64,000 bases of DNA from Gracilaria gracilis (lineage: Eukaryota > Rhodophyta > Florideophyceae > Gracilariales > Gracilariaceae): assembly GCA_030374805.1 (NCBI GenBank), contig JARGSG010000025.1:682001-746000 (forward strand). The letters are read 5' to 3'. The notes beneath the pieces are model-generated. The model saw only the letters and a program-made list of their open reading frames with translations. It was not told the DNA's origin and ran no database searches. Each line of letters starts with the position of its first letter. Within the stretch, counting starts at the first letter, position 1. This document shows positions 20,993-30,400 of this stretch, piece after piece. The position numbers and the translations under genes are program-made.

Positions 20993-21708
20993 CCAAGAAA
21001 GCCTGGAGCTTGATCTCCGTCCACACTCCTGCACTACGGCGGACACCGGGCAAGAAATGTATGGAACTGTCTTCTTGCTCCGTTTCCTTCCCCATTTGTT
21101 TTTCGTCTTTTGAGCACCCAAGTGGTGCATTCAATGGAAATATCTACAGTACTACGTTAAGAACCACCGATAGTTTGCAGCTGTCTTCTATCCACCCAAG
21201 TTTTCGTTCGTGGATCCATCCCTTCCACCGTGCAGGTGATGACAATGTTTTGTGTAGGTATATGATAACAAGCCAGGGATGTGGGAAGAGTTTCATTTTT
21301 GAGGTGTACAGAACAAAGAACTCAAATCTAAGCAAGGACTCAAATGTACAAGAAGAGGTGGAGACGTAAAATTGTTTCCCACAGCTGCAGCCCTTAACAA
21401 CAACCTAATTATCCCAAATCAAATATCCCAAACCCCAGTAAACTCCAACTCGCACGGCTCGCAACGCCTGGGGCTTGTTGGTGAACGCTTGTCATTGAGA
21501 AGAAAGGCTTTTGTCGCCCCTCTGTTCCTATTTCCTGATGTGCCTCGCAACCTCTTATTCAGACACATTTTTATCCACAATGGCGAGCCCTATGGAAGAG
21601 AAAGGGTGCCAAAGGGCGCGGTTGCGAGCAGTGTACACCGAGCACGCAATTGGCGTACATAAAGGGACAGTGAAGATCATGATGGTATAGTACACCAACA
21701 GAACGTTT
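20993..21708. other. Intergenic between convergent genes
   Basis: 716 bases, 3' UTR space for both neighbours. Nothing coding seen. Confidence 0.5.
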
Positions 21709-23709
21709 CTAATACGGATATCTCTTGAACTTATACCGCAGGGCCTCATGAACAGTTCCCATATCACACGTCTTGTTGTCTAACCTCAGGAACCAATGAC
21801 CGAACGCTGCGGCTCTTGTTTTTTTCTTCTCTGTTCCTGAAATGAAGTTGTTGTTGATGATCACTGGATGCCTCGACTCTATTGTTTTGTACATTCCTGA
21901 ATACCATGAACCCCCGACAAATAGTTGAGCGTTGAGAAGCCCGAGTGCTACGGGAAAGTCTCGAATGAATGAAGGGTTGAAAAGAAGAAGGTCGCTTAGA
22001 TGGTGCTGGTCATGCTTAACGAAAGTCGAGCTATGCTTCTTCATCTTCTCAACCTCTTTTAAGTCGTAATCAGCTTTGAATCGGGTGTACACTTCACTCC
22101 ACATGCGACGAGTCGGGAGAATCGATCTCAACATTATTGTGTTTCCCGCGACATTATGCTGCGTGTCAAGCGTACCAACCATATCTGATCCCGCTTCGAG
22201 TTCCTTATTGATAAAGTCGAACGGGTCCCGCAACCAGACCTGATCTGTTTCAAATAGAAACACATCAATGCCGCGATCAAGCAGGTCGCGAATGAGACGA
22301 GTACGCATTAGCATAAGCTTCCAGTACGCTGGTTGACCGTATATGATGTTCTGCGAATCCATGTTGTCTGCGGTCAGAGCATCCAAGATGTCAATCGTTT
22401 GGCCGATTCCCAATTCTTTCACTTGCTGCTTTGACTCCTCATCCAGGACGATCCAAATGATATTTGGAGGAGCAAATCCTCCACCTTGGACGTTACAGAG
22501 CCAGCTCCGAGTTAGTTGCATGAACTTGTGATTCACCATTGTCAAGGACACCATTCCAGGTTTCTGGCTGACGATCTTCTTCAAAGCATTAAAATATCCA
22601 GCTCCCAGGTCGCCATCAACAGGCTCGTACCAAACTCTGCCGACGCTCAAAACATCTCCGTAGGATGTGGAATAGAGACCAAGGCTGGCATCATTAGAAA
22701 TAGCTTGTAATAGCGAAGTAGTGGACTCACGCAGGCCTGGTAGTGACAGTCCTAGGTTGCTTTCCGCTGTCAAAACCCGAAGTGTATAGTTGCTAGCCCA
22801 TCGCGGAAACCATCGCTCCCATGTGAGATACGGATTGTTGACGAACGAATAGTCTTTACCAACCACTTCTCCAAACTCAATCAGGCGTCTATCCCTGGAA
22901 TTCTTGTTGGTTCCCTTCCAAAACTCAGGGACTGAATTGAGGCTGTCCCATGTGTGTGGCCATGACACCCACTCTCTTCTACGGTTCGCAAACCAGTGAT
23001 AGAAAAATTGCCACACACTAGGCCCATACGTTCGAATGGGGGAAAACGCACACGTCGTATTCAAAGAACCTACGGTCATCGACCACCAAGGAGAATAGCC
23101 ACCCTCACCGAAGCACCCAATTGCTGCTCCGCCGATGTCATGCCGTCCGCCATCCGCATAAAGTCGTTGCGTGGCTTCGTGGGCTAACTGTATCCAGGAA
23201 AAGGCTCGATCCGTAAATGTTATGCCATCACGCAAGAATATAATCTTGGTACCGCTCGCAACATCGCGAAAAGAAAGGTCTCCCCACATTCGAGCGCCGT
23301 TGTGCAAATGAACTTCCACGGCACATCCATTGCCGAGAGCAGAACAGCACCCATGAAAATGGCTTAACGTTTTAAAGTCATGTTCTGTGGTAACATAAAT
23401 TCGATGCACGCATGTGCTGCTTGCAACATTGAGCTTTGATAGACCTGTCATTGATGCGTGTGCTGTGGACGAATTGACTAATGATACGAACATGTAGTTG
23501 GGCGCCATTGCTACCAATGGATCTCTGAAAGCAAGACATCTTGAACGTGATTGCAAGTACTTGGTACTTCTCCTCAATAGCTTTGCAAGCCAGGAGGAGA
23601 AAAGCAATAGAAACGCAATCGCAAGCAGTGCTAGAAAAAGAAGAACAGTGACAATGAGCCTCCGACGAGCTCTACGGTCTCGTCGTGTCCTCTTGCGGTG
23701 ACTCTGCAT
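21709..23709 (-). CDS. Type II membrane glycosyltransferase (nucleotide-diphospho-sugar transferase, GT77-like)
   Basis: 666 residues. A very basic N-terminus (RKRTRRDRRARRR) is followed by one transmembrane anchor at about residues 18-41, the plan of Golgi type II glycosyltransferases. The C-terminal ~270 residues fit the nucleotide-diphospho-sugar transferase family. Key landmarks are WIVLDEES, LMLMRTRLIRDLLDRG, the metal-binding DxD-like FETDQVWLRDPFD, and NAQLFVGGSWY. Relatives add galactose, arabinose or xylose to wall polymers. The middle part (residues ~100-380) is not recognised. In a red alga a role in sulfated galactan or wall glycan synthesis would be reasonable, and a sulfotransferase-like gene lies 14 kb away. 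Donor and acceptor cannot be read from sequence. Confidence 0.82.
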   Translation of the reverse strand: MQSHRKRTRRDRRARRRLIVTVLLFLALLAIAFLLLFSSWLAKLLRRSTKYLQSRSRCLAFRDPLVAMAPNYMFVSLVNSSTAHASMTGLSKLNVASSTCVHRIYVTTEHDFKTLSHFHGCCSALGNGCAVEVHLHNGARMWGDLSFRDVASGTKIIFLRDGITFTDRAFSWIQLAHEATQRLYADGGRHDIGGAAIGCFGEGGYSPWWSMTVGSLNTTCAFSPIRTYGPSVWQFFYHWFANRRREWVSWPHTWDSLNSVPEFWKGTNKNSRDRRLIEFGEVVGKDYSFVNNPYLTWERWFPRWASNYTLRVLTAESNLGLSLPGLRESTTSLLQAISNDASLGLYSTSYGDVLSVGRVWYEPVDGDLGAGYFNALKKIVSQKPGMVSLTMVNHKFMQLTRSWLCNVQGGGFAPPNIIWIVLDEESKQQVKELGIGQTIDILDALTADNMDSQNIIYGQPAYWKLMLMRTRLIRDLLDRGIDVFLFETDQVWLRDPFDFINKELEAGSDMVGTLDTQHNVAGNTIMLRSILPTRRMWSEVYTRFKADYDLKEVEKMKKHSSTFVKHDQHHLSDLLLFNPSFIRDFPVALGLLNAQLFVGGSWYSGMYKTIESRHPVIINNNFISGTEKKKTRAAAFGHWFLRLDNKTCDMGTVHEALRYKFKRYPY

Positions 23710-24233
23710 GTTCTTGCGGGTGTCAGCAGGAGAACGGAAAGAGATGATATGAGAGAGTACAAGACTTGCAATATTCGAATGCGAAGCAAGCTTTCCTGTA
23801 TGACTCTTCCATCAGCTGCGTAAGTGTCTACAGTGGCCAAGTGATAGTGAGCGACACGCCTTCCAGAACGGAAAAGTAGCACATACATCGAATTGCAGGT
23901 GGTATGACGGTCCTCTAAGGTTCATTTCTGTGCGCTCTGATGGGCTGGAGACACAAAGCCAGAGTACAAAGGGTAGATACGCCACATCTGGTACGAATAC
24001 TCTGCACAACCCTGGCAATGACTGCGGTACCGAAGCTCGAACGCAACAGCCACTAAAATTGGTGAAATACGGGACCAGAAAAGAGTTGGGAGGAAGGCTG
24101 GAATGGACGGGCCGAACGAAGTTCAGTTCTGACAAGCGGCGTTCAGTGCAGAGCGATAGTGCGGGAAAGGATGCGGTGGATGACGCATGCTGCGGCGCGG
24201 CGTGACGGGGGCGTTACACGAGCCACTAACATC

Positions 24234-24513
24234 ATGAAGTTGCGACAGGTCGACCAGAAGCCCGGCGAAGGCATGATGATGATGCTGAGCGCGGCGCAGG
24301 TGGCGCTGGGATTGCTGGCGCGTTGCCCTTGCGGCTCGCAAGGGAGCTACTGATACCTGTTCGTTTCACGGATGGGGCGCACAGAGGAGGAACATACTGA
24401 GCAAGATACCGATACTTTTCAAGCCAAAAAGGCAGCGATTGCGCCAGCAATCATCGGTACAAGGGTACGACATAGAATCTGGAAGATGGAGATGCCGGCA
24501 CGGGGGGATGAGT
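24234..24513 (+). other. Two small in-frame ORFs separated by TGA
   Basis: ATG at 24234 gives a 39-codon frame ending in TGA (24351-24353). The same frame continues with an ATG at 24372 and a hydrophilic 47-codon frame to TAG at 24513. Codon use in the first part is GC-rich like nearby genes. It may be a relic or chance. Confidence 0.2.
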
Positions 24514-24797
24514 AGCGTCAAGGTACAGGTGCGGGTTGTTGTAAGCTTCACGAAGGTAGCGTACCGCTAACATCTCCCGTTGCCAGCACAGCGCAGCCGG
24601 GTTGTTGCGTTCCCAATGAATGGTTCGAGCATTGTTGTCAAACAGACCAGCGTTTTCCGCCTTTTTTTAAGATTTATGGATTGCCCTCTGGGAATCGAAA
24701 AAGGTGGGGGAGACGAAGGCGCATCGGGATGAAGACCAAAACTGATGATTGGCCTTGGCAGTTAAAGAGTAGATACTGGGACGCCAACTGGCGACTC

Positions 24798-24852
24798 GTT
24801 CGGAACTTGCGTCCGAATCGGAAGCAACCTCGCTTGTTCCGAATCGGAAGCA
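24798..24852. promoter_or_regulatory. Cluster of TTCGGAA / TTCCGAATCGGAA sites
   Basis: GTTCGGAAC at 24798-24806, GTCCGAATCGGAAGCA at 24811-24826 and TTCCGAATCGGAAGCA at 24837-24852. The last contains the palindrome TTCCGA-A-TCGGAA. The cluster lies about 180-240 bases before the nicotinamidase ATG and could bind a dimeric regulator. Confidence 0.35.
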
Positions 24853-25034
24853 GAGTGCCACAGGAGTTACACTCTCAAAACATTTAGTAAAGCACCAACA
24901 ACATCCAAGCACCTTCAGGAGAGGGGACGCAACACTTCTTCCACGCTCTCAATCCTCTCCGCCGCATACCCGTCACGGTACGATTGTCCTCACCAGCCGT
25001 GCGCAAGCTCTACCTCCACGCTATCACCAGCTTC

Positions 25035-25864
25035 ATGAACTCTCCGATAAGCGCTCTTGTCATTGTTGACGTTCAGGAAGACTTTCTTCCAACGGGCAAC
25101 CTTCCAGTTCCGCATGGCGACGAGATTATCCCTGTGATAAATCAGCTTCTTAGCAACAGCCACTTCGGAGGTGGTGTGTACGTAACCAAGGATTGGCACC
25201 CTGCCAACCACATGTCCTTCGCCAGCAATCACTCCGGAACAAAGCCGTTCGACAAGATCGTGGTCGAAATCGACGGCGTCGAACACTCGCAAACTCTCTG
25301 GCCGGATCACTGCGTAGAAAACACCAGTGGGGCACAAGTTTCACCGAAACTGCACATCCCTGACAACGCCGTCACAGTCCTAAAGGGTACGGATGCTCGT
25401 TACGATTCTTACTCCGCGTTTTATGACAATGCCAAGAAATCACAAACCGAACTTGACACTCTGTTGAAGAAGGCAAACGTACGCACGGTGTATGTATGCG
25501 GGCTAGCGCTCGATGTGTGTGTGTCATTCACCGTGATGGATGCCATCACGCTCGGTTATGACACTATACTTATATCAGATGCATGCGTAAGTTCCTCCTT
25601 TCCCGATATTGCACGAATACATACCGTCGAATAGCAGCACGCTTGCCCGTACAGCTGTACATCGCAGGTACAGCTCGCCAAGAGCGTAACGCGCACTTGT
25701 GCCGTTCCAATCAAATTTACGACCATCATAAGCACGAAATCTAACTAATGTGAACATCAATCCCCTAACACCAGAGAGGTTTATCATCCGAATCAAACGA
25801 CCAAGCTATCTCCAAAATGAAGGCTGCTGGCGCCAAGATTGTGACAGCCGCAGACATAGAGTGA
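25035..25864 (+). CDS. Nicotinamidase (two exons)
   Basis: Exon 1 is 25035-25586. A 188-nt intron (GTAAGT...CAG, with CTAAC at 25741 and 25764) precedes exon 2, 25775-25864. The 213-residue product matches the usual size of nicotinamidases. The catalytic and metal-site segments are present: DVQEDFLPTG (Asp), TKDWHPANHMSF (metal-binding Asp, His and His), VLKGTD (Lys) and GLALDVCVSFT (nucleophile Cys), with a cis-peptide-type Leu-Asp before it. The enzyme converts nicotinamide to nicotinate and ammonia for NAD salvage. The ATG at 25035 starts four residues before the first strand; an upstream opening at 24984 is TTG and is not used. Exon 2 restores the C-terminal AAGAKIVTAADIE helix and strand. 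Confidence 0.93.
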
Positions 25865-26155
25865 AACAAATGAGCAGTTAACGAAGACGCCGCTTCACGC
25901 CGATATCAAAGCATGAACAAAGAGATTAAAAAAGCAATCCCTCCGTGCAGCGTAGTATAAAAGAAATCATTCGTCACTGCATCATGCTGATGATCTGGCA
26001 CCACTGGCATACAAGCATGTCACGACCCTATCGGCAAATGTCTCAAGAACCCAATAATACAGCGGACAAAAGGTGTTAACGTAAGCATTAAAGCAGTATA
26101 CCGACGCAACTCCGAACGAGCTCGAGTAGACATAAAAAAACAAAAAGCTGTGGCG
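25865..26155. other. Short intergenic between convergent nicotinamidase and RhoGAP genes
   Basis: About 290 bases, AT-rich, with an A-rich tract near 26133-26146. No gene seen. Confidence 0.4.
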
Positions 26156-27157
26156 TTAAGTGCTCGATTGTAGCTCCGATATCTTTTGACACAGATTCTC
26201 GTCATAGACCCTTGCATCCTCAATCATGTTCATGACAAACGCGGTAATCTTTCCTAGCATGAGCAAAGCAAAGCTGGAATTCGGGTCCCAGTGCAGCATA
26301 GAAGGCGCCACGCACTTGGCTAGGCAATGAGCATTCATCTTAGATACCTCAACATTAGCCGAGACACGCCCTAACAACCTCATAAATCTAGCCAAAATGT
26401 ACGCGCGCTTCGGTGATGAAAGGCGCGCGGTGGCGTCCACGGTTCGTGCAAGGTGTGACTCGCGATAGCTTGCTGATGTCTTGAGTGTAGAAGCGCCCTG
26501 AGAATCGTCAGAGGGCTGTGATTCAATGTAGGCTCGCAGACAGTCCTTTGCCACGAGCGGCTCATTCGCATGCCGAATCTGCGCCTTGATGACGCCAGCC
26601 GCAACGTGCGGATCAGTGTTTGACGGAAGATTGGCGCCAAGATCAACCTGCATGTTTCGAACTAGATCATCTACGGCACTGACGGCGAACAAGGTGCGTT
26701 CACCCAGCCCATTGAGCTCGAGAAAATCGATACAAGCGAGAATGAGCCATTCCATGTGCGGCGTCCACGGATGGCGTGCAGGCTGGACAGAAAGATTATC
26801 AGGATAATACTCGCGTCTCGGGCGCGTTACATGACTGGAGACATGCCGAGTTGGAGGACGTCGTGACGGCTTTGAAGAGCCGAAACACAGGCAGCCAGGC
26901 TCGACGGGTGGGTCATACTGCGAGGAGGGGCGGGGCGGCAAGGAAGTTGGAGCGAGCGAGTGTGGCATCTGCCTGGCCTGATTGGCTGCCGGTTGCATCC
27001 TCATAAAGGCGTTGAGCGCCTCAGCACGCGCGATGAGACTTGTTCCATTGTCGACTATACCGGTGCCACCGCCGCCCATCATCCCTGCCATCATATCCTC
27101 CTGCCGCACGATGGCAGGCTCGCCGAGGGCGTCGGTGTGCAGGCCGGCGGTAGCCAT
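26156..27157 (-). CDS. RhoGAP-domain protein lacking the arginine finger
   Basis: 333 residues from the ATG at 27157. The N-terminal ~120 residues are disordered, with Gly/Met and Pro/Arg stretches and a Cys pair (CLCFGSS). The RhoGAP fold follows: WLILACIDFLELNGL (helix A), ERTLFAVSAVDDLV, DPHVAAGVIKAQIRHANEPLV, and SKMNAHCLAKCVAPSML. In active RhoGAPs the LF is followed by the catalytic Arg (as in GIFRxS); here that position is Ala (LFAVSA). The Lys and Arg of the VIKxxIR segment are kept, so the fold and GTPase binding may persist without normal GAP catalysis. It is head-to-head with the Rho GTPase gene, 764 bases between starts. Fold assignment good; loss of activity inferred. Confidence 0.8.
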   Translation of the reverse strand: MATAGLHTDALGEPAIVRQEDMMAGMMGGGGTGIVDNGTSLIARAEALNAFMRMQPAANQARQMPHSLAPTSLPPRPSSQYDPPVEPGCLCFGSSKPSRRPPTRHVSSHVTRPRREYYPDNLSVQPARHPWTPHMEWLILACIDFLELNGLGERTLFAVSAVDDLVRNMQVDLGANLPSNTDPHVAAGVIKAQIRHANEPLVAKDCLRAYIESQPSDDSQGASTLKTSASYRESHLARTVDATARLSSPKRAYILARFMRLLGRVSANVEVSKMNAHCLAKCVAPSMLHWDPNSSFALLMLGKITAFVMNMIEDARVYDENLCQKISELQSST

Positions 27158-27921
27158 CTGGCGGTGCGCGGCGGGAATGGTGACTGTCAAAGCGCGTGGA
27201 CGTGAGGAAGAAAGTTGAGAAACTGCCCGGGCTGAACGAACACGAGGGGAAAGGGGGGAGGGGGAGGGGGGGAAGGGGGGAAGGGTCTGAAGCGGAGGGG
27301 GAAATGAGTGTGGGTGGAGACGGACGAGTCGAACGTGGGGCGTCGACCGCAGTGTGGCGGCGTGCACAAAAGCGCACACCGACTGCGGAACAGCGACGCA
27401 GCAGCGCGCATCGCGCACGGCACGGCGCTACCGTAACGGGTGTGGCGCATGGCGTGCGCCGGTGCGCGTCGAACGGACCGCAGCGGCGTCATCGCCCACG
27501 GCGCGCTCGCGATTCAAAGTTTCAAAAACGGAAGCGCGAATAATATTGCGCAATGGCTGGCCGTCAGCCAATCATACGGCGCCGTTGGTTTGAAATTTCA
27601 AACGCACCCGCTGCTTGCCGTCGTGGCGTCAATGCGCCTTTGATTGCTCGGCGCGTGCCGTTTACCTGCTGCTGATCTTCGCTGCGTGGGCGTTGTTTCT
27701 TCTTCTGCTTCCGACACCTACCGTCTCGCTCTCGTCGCCCTTCTCCGTTCTCGTCTCTGCCTATTCAACGCGCTTCCTTCTCTGTCGCCCTCTTCAACCT
27801 ACCACACTCCCTCTTCTTGCCCGCCTCTCCCGCTCGCGCTGTCGCAACATTTCGTTTCGCCCGATCCAAAACTCTCTATTCGCCCTTTCCATCTTCTTTC
27901 TTCTCTCTTCACCAAACTGCA
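27158..27921. promoter_or_regulatory. Divergent promoter region, RhoGAP / Rho GTPase
   Basis: 764 bases. The RhoGAP side has a long GGGGA-rich run (27240-27305, CT-rich on its own sense strand) and a GC-rich part. The Rho side has a CT-rich leader (about 27690-27915). Both genes thus have pyrimidine-rich leaders. Confidence 0.4.
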
Positions 27922-28569
27922 ATGGCTCGCGGCGGCTACAGCGCTGGTCCTCAGCAAAATGACAACAACAACGACTTCGTACGAGTGAAGACCGTGCTCG
28001 TTGGCGACGGTTCCGTCGGCAAGACCTGTATGGTCTATAGCTACGCCGAGAACAAGTTCCCCACTGACTACGTGCCGACAGTTTTCGACACCTTCACTGC
28101 CACCGTCCACGTCGACGGCCGCCCGCGTACGCTGGAGTTGCTCGACACAGCGGGACAGGAAGACTATGAACGTCTCCGAGCGCTGAGCTACCATGAGACC
28201 GATGTGTTTATCCTGTGCTACTCTATCGTACATCGCCCGAGTCTAGAGAACATTGAAAGGCGCTGGGCGCCTGAGATCAAGCGCGTCTCGCCCGGCTCTC
28301 ACATGATTCTGTGTGGGTGTAAGATGGATCTCCGTCACGACCCGGTTGAAATCGAACGTTTGAGGCAACGTCAGGATGCACCTCTCACCAGGGAGGAGGG
28401 CGAGAGAGTGTCTAAGAATATCGGTGCTGACTCGTTCTTCGAATGCTCCGCACTTACGCAAGAAGGTCTGAAGGATGTGTTTGATGAGGCTTTGTTATCG
28501 GCTTGGGATCCGTTGCCCAAGCCGAGGAGATCGGCTTCTGCTCCTTCCGCATGCTGTACTATTGCATGA
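27922..28569 (+). CDS. Rho/Rac-family small GTPase
   Basis: 215 residues. G1 GDGSVGKT, switch I YVPTVFDTF with the effector Thr, G3 DTAGQEDYERLR, G4-like GCKMDLR (canonical form TKLDLR), G5 ECSAL. A Rho-type insert helix lies between G4 and G5 (HDPVEIERLRQRQ). The C-terminus ends ...RRSASAPSACCTIA: a CaaX box with Ala last (farnesylation-type) and a neighbouring Cys that could be palmitoylated. The start at 27922 gives a 19-residue hydrophilic N-terminal extension before the first strand. Family members switch actin organisation, polarity and NADPH oxidase. Divergent partner gene: the RhoGAP-like protein. Confidence 0.95.
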   Translation: MARGGYSAGPQQNDNNNDFVRVKTVLVGDGSVGKTCMVYSYAENKFPTDYVPTVFDTFTATVHVDGRPRTLELLDTAGQEDYERLRALSYHETDVFILCYSIVHRPSLENIERRWAPEIKRVSPGSHMILCGCKMDLRHDPVEIERLRQRQDAPLTREEGERVSKNIGADSFFECSALTQEGLKDVFDEALLSAWDPLPKPRRSASAPSACCTIA

Positions 28570-30400
28570 GCACCATGTGCATCGTTATGTTTTGCACAGA
28601 CAAGTTGCCTCGTATTTACACCTTGTTGAATATGTTGTCGTCGAATGTGCTTTGAGTGACGACAGACCTGTACGCTGTGTGTTCCTTCTTGGTGTGTACG
28701 GACTTTTGTTTGGTTGAGTTTTTGTTGAGTTAGTTTATTCTAAGTTGCTTGATTGTCGCTGTTCGTGAGCTCTGGCTGGTGAATGCGAGTATGAGTTGGT
28801 TTTGGAAGCTTGTGTTCTGGTGGAAGCAAAGTGTGTCCCTGTTGTAGAAGTCTGTAGTTTGGGGGATGTAGCGATGGCATGACGTTGTTGAAAGCAGTTG
28901 CGACAAGGGAGAGAGAGTACTTAAGGAAGTGTCCATTTTAGAAACACGTTAGATTCGTTATTATAACCATAATGATGACAAAGATGACAGCGATGATGAT
29001 GATGAACGTCAAAAGTGATAGTGCCCTTTTCCACTTGTGGTAGTTGCTCTGAATGACACTCTCGAGTTGTTCGGCGAGTCGTTTCATGCAGGCGCACACG
29101 GGCGCATGATAGACGGCGGTCTACGTCAGTGTGGCGGCGTTTCGCAGCGCGCGGCGGGCTTGAGTGAAGAGTGCGACCAGCCTTGGAGCTGCGCGCATTG
29201 TACGCGCGCATTGTACGCTTGTACGCACTGCACGCGCTGCGTATCCATAGTGGTGGCTCAAAGGCGTTAGATGACGGGGTAAAACGCTACCCGGTGGTGG
29301 TTGGCAGGTAGCTGTAAACAAGAGAGTTTTGGTGATCTCGGAGAGTGGGAGCGCAAGGACAAATCTTGCGAGGTGTTGACGAATGAAGAGAAGAGAGGGA
29401 AGCGGGTGCGGTGAGGCCTAATATGGCGGAATACACAGCAATACTCCAAGCGGACGCACGTGAATGGATGACGGGAGGACGCGTTGAAGCAGAGCAACAG
29501 TATAACGGGCAATTGCTGTGTGTGCGCGCGTCGCGGGTCAGCAAGGGGGGTTGCGACGTAGAAGCTGTCAAGAGCTGGAATGCCAGACAGCAGTCGGCAA
29601 CAGCGGTGTGCGAAAAAGGCACGAACTTGAGACCTAACCAAGCGCATCTTCCATTCGGTACAAGTATGATACGGGAGGCGCGCGCTGTCGGTTCGTTAAA
29701 AAGGCGTACACACAGCGACTGCGGCGCGTGAAAATCGAACATGGCGCACTCGTTGTCGCCGCGCTGCAAAAGACAGCGCGAGCGAGCACTCGTACATGAT
29801 GCATAGGCTGCATGCGTCGCGGCTCTTTTTTTGCGACCCATGCGCAAGTTGCTGACGACGGCGACGAGCGATACGACTCACCGCCGCCGTGGCGGAGAGG
29901 CAGTGCGGCGGCGGCAGTGGCGGTGGCGGCGGCGGCTGCGGCGGGCGCTGCCGTGGACAGGGCGCGACACCACTAGGGCGCCATTAGGGCGCCAGTAGGG
30001 CGCCATTACGACATGAGGACGCGCCACTGGCTGCCAGCCGCGCGAGCCGTGCGCAGCGTTGTGTAATTCGGGGCGCTGGCGCGCGCCAACGCGGTGCGAG
30101 TGTGGCGGCGGCCACGCGTGCGGCGCGCGCGCCGGCCCGTCACGCGCCGCCACGCGCGCCGCACGGGCCGCGCGCGCCGCGCTCCGCGCGCTGTGCCGCG
30201 CAGGCGTGGCCGACCGCACTCGCTGCGCGCGCGAGCCGCTATAATCGCGCGGCATCCCGTTCGCAACCTCAGCGCGACACAACGCTCCCGCTGAACTCCG
30301 CCGCTCCGCGACAAACCGACTTGCGTTGTTCCGCCCCTCCCCTGCTCTACTTGCTCTCAGCTCTGCTTTCGCCAGCTTTCGCCGCTTTCACCACGTGCCT
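28570..30400. other. Long intergenic region
   Basis: 1.8 kb without a supported gene. Minus-strand frames near 29287-29847 have no coding character. From 29870 on it becomes an extreme GC island (ggc/gcg triplets), with an 11-bp triple repeat at 29974-30006, leading into the bHLH-like gene. Confidence 0.45.
29974..30006. repeat. Three tandem 11-bp units with GGCGCC cores
   Basis: TAGGGCGCCAT, TAGGGCGCCAG, TAGGGCGCCAT. The self-complementary GGCGCC recurs once per helical turn, about 400 bases upstream of the bHLH-like ATG, so it could be a cluster of protein-binding sites. Confidence 0.5.

Larger units (their letters stand above)
23710..25034. other. Divergent intergenic region, glycosyltransferase / nicotinamidase
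   Basis: 1.3 kb. It contains a small interrupted frame (24234-24513, listed separately) and a cluster of TCCGAA/TTCGGA half-sites (24798-24852). Otherwise no gene is seen. Confidence 0.45.

Noticed and set aside
29287-29847. 186-codon minus-strand ORF
   Set aside because: Composition and residue order look random, with many Cys, Ser and Thr; no motif and no neighbouring promoter structure.
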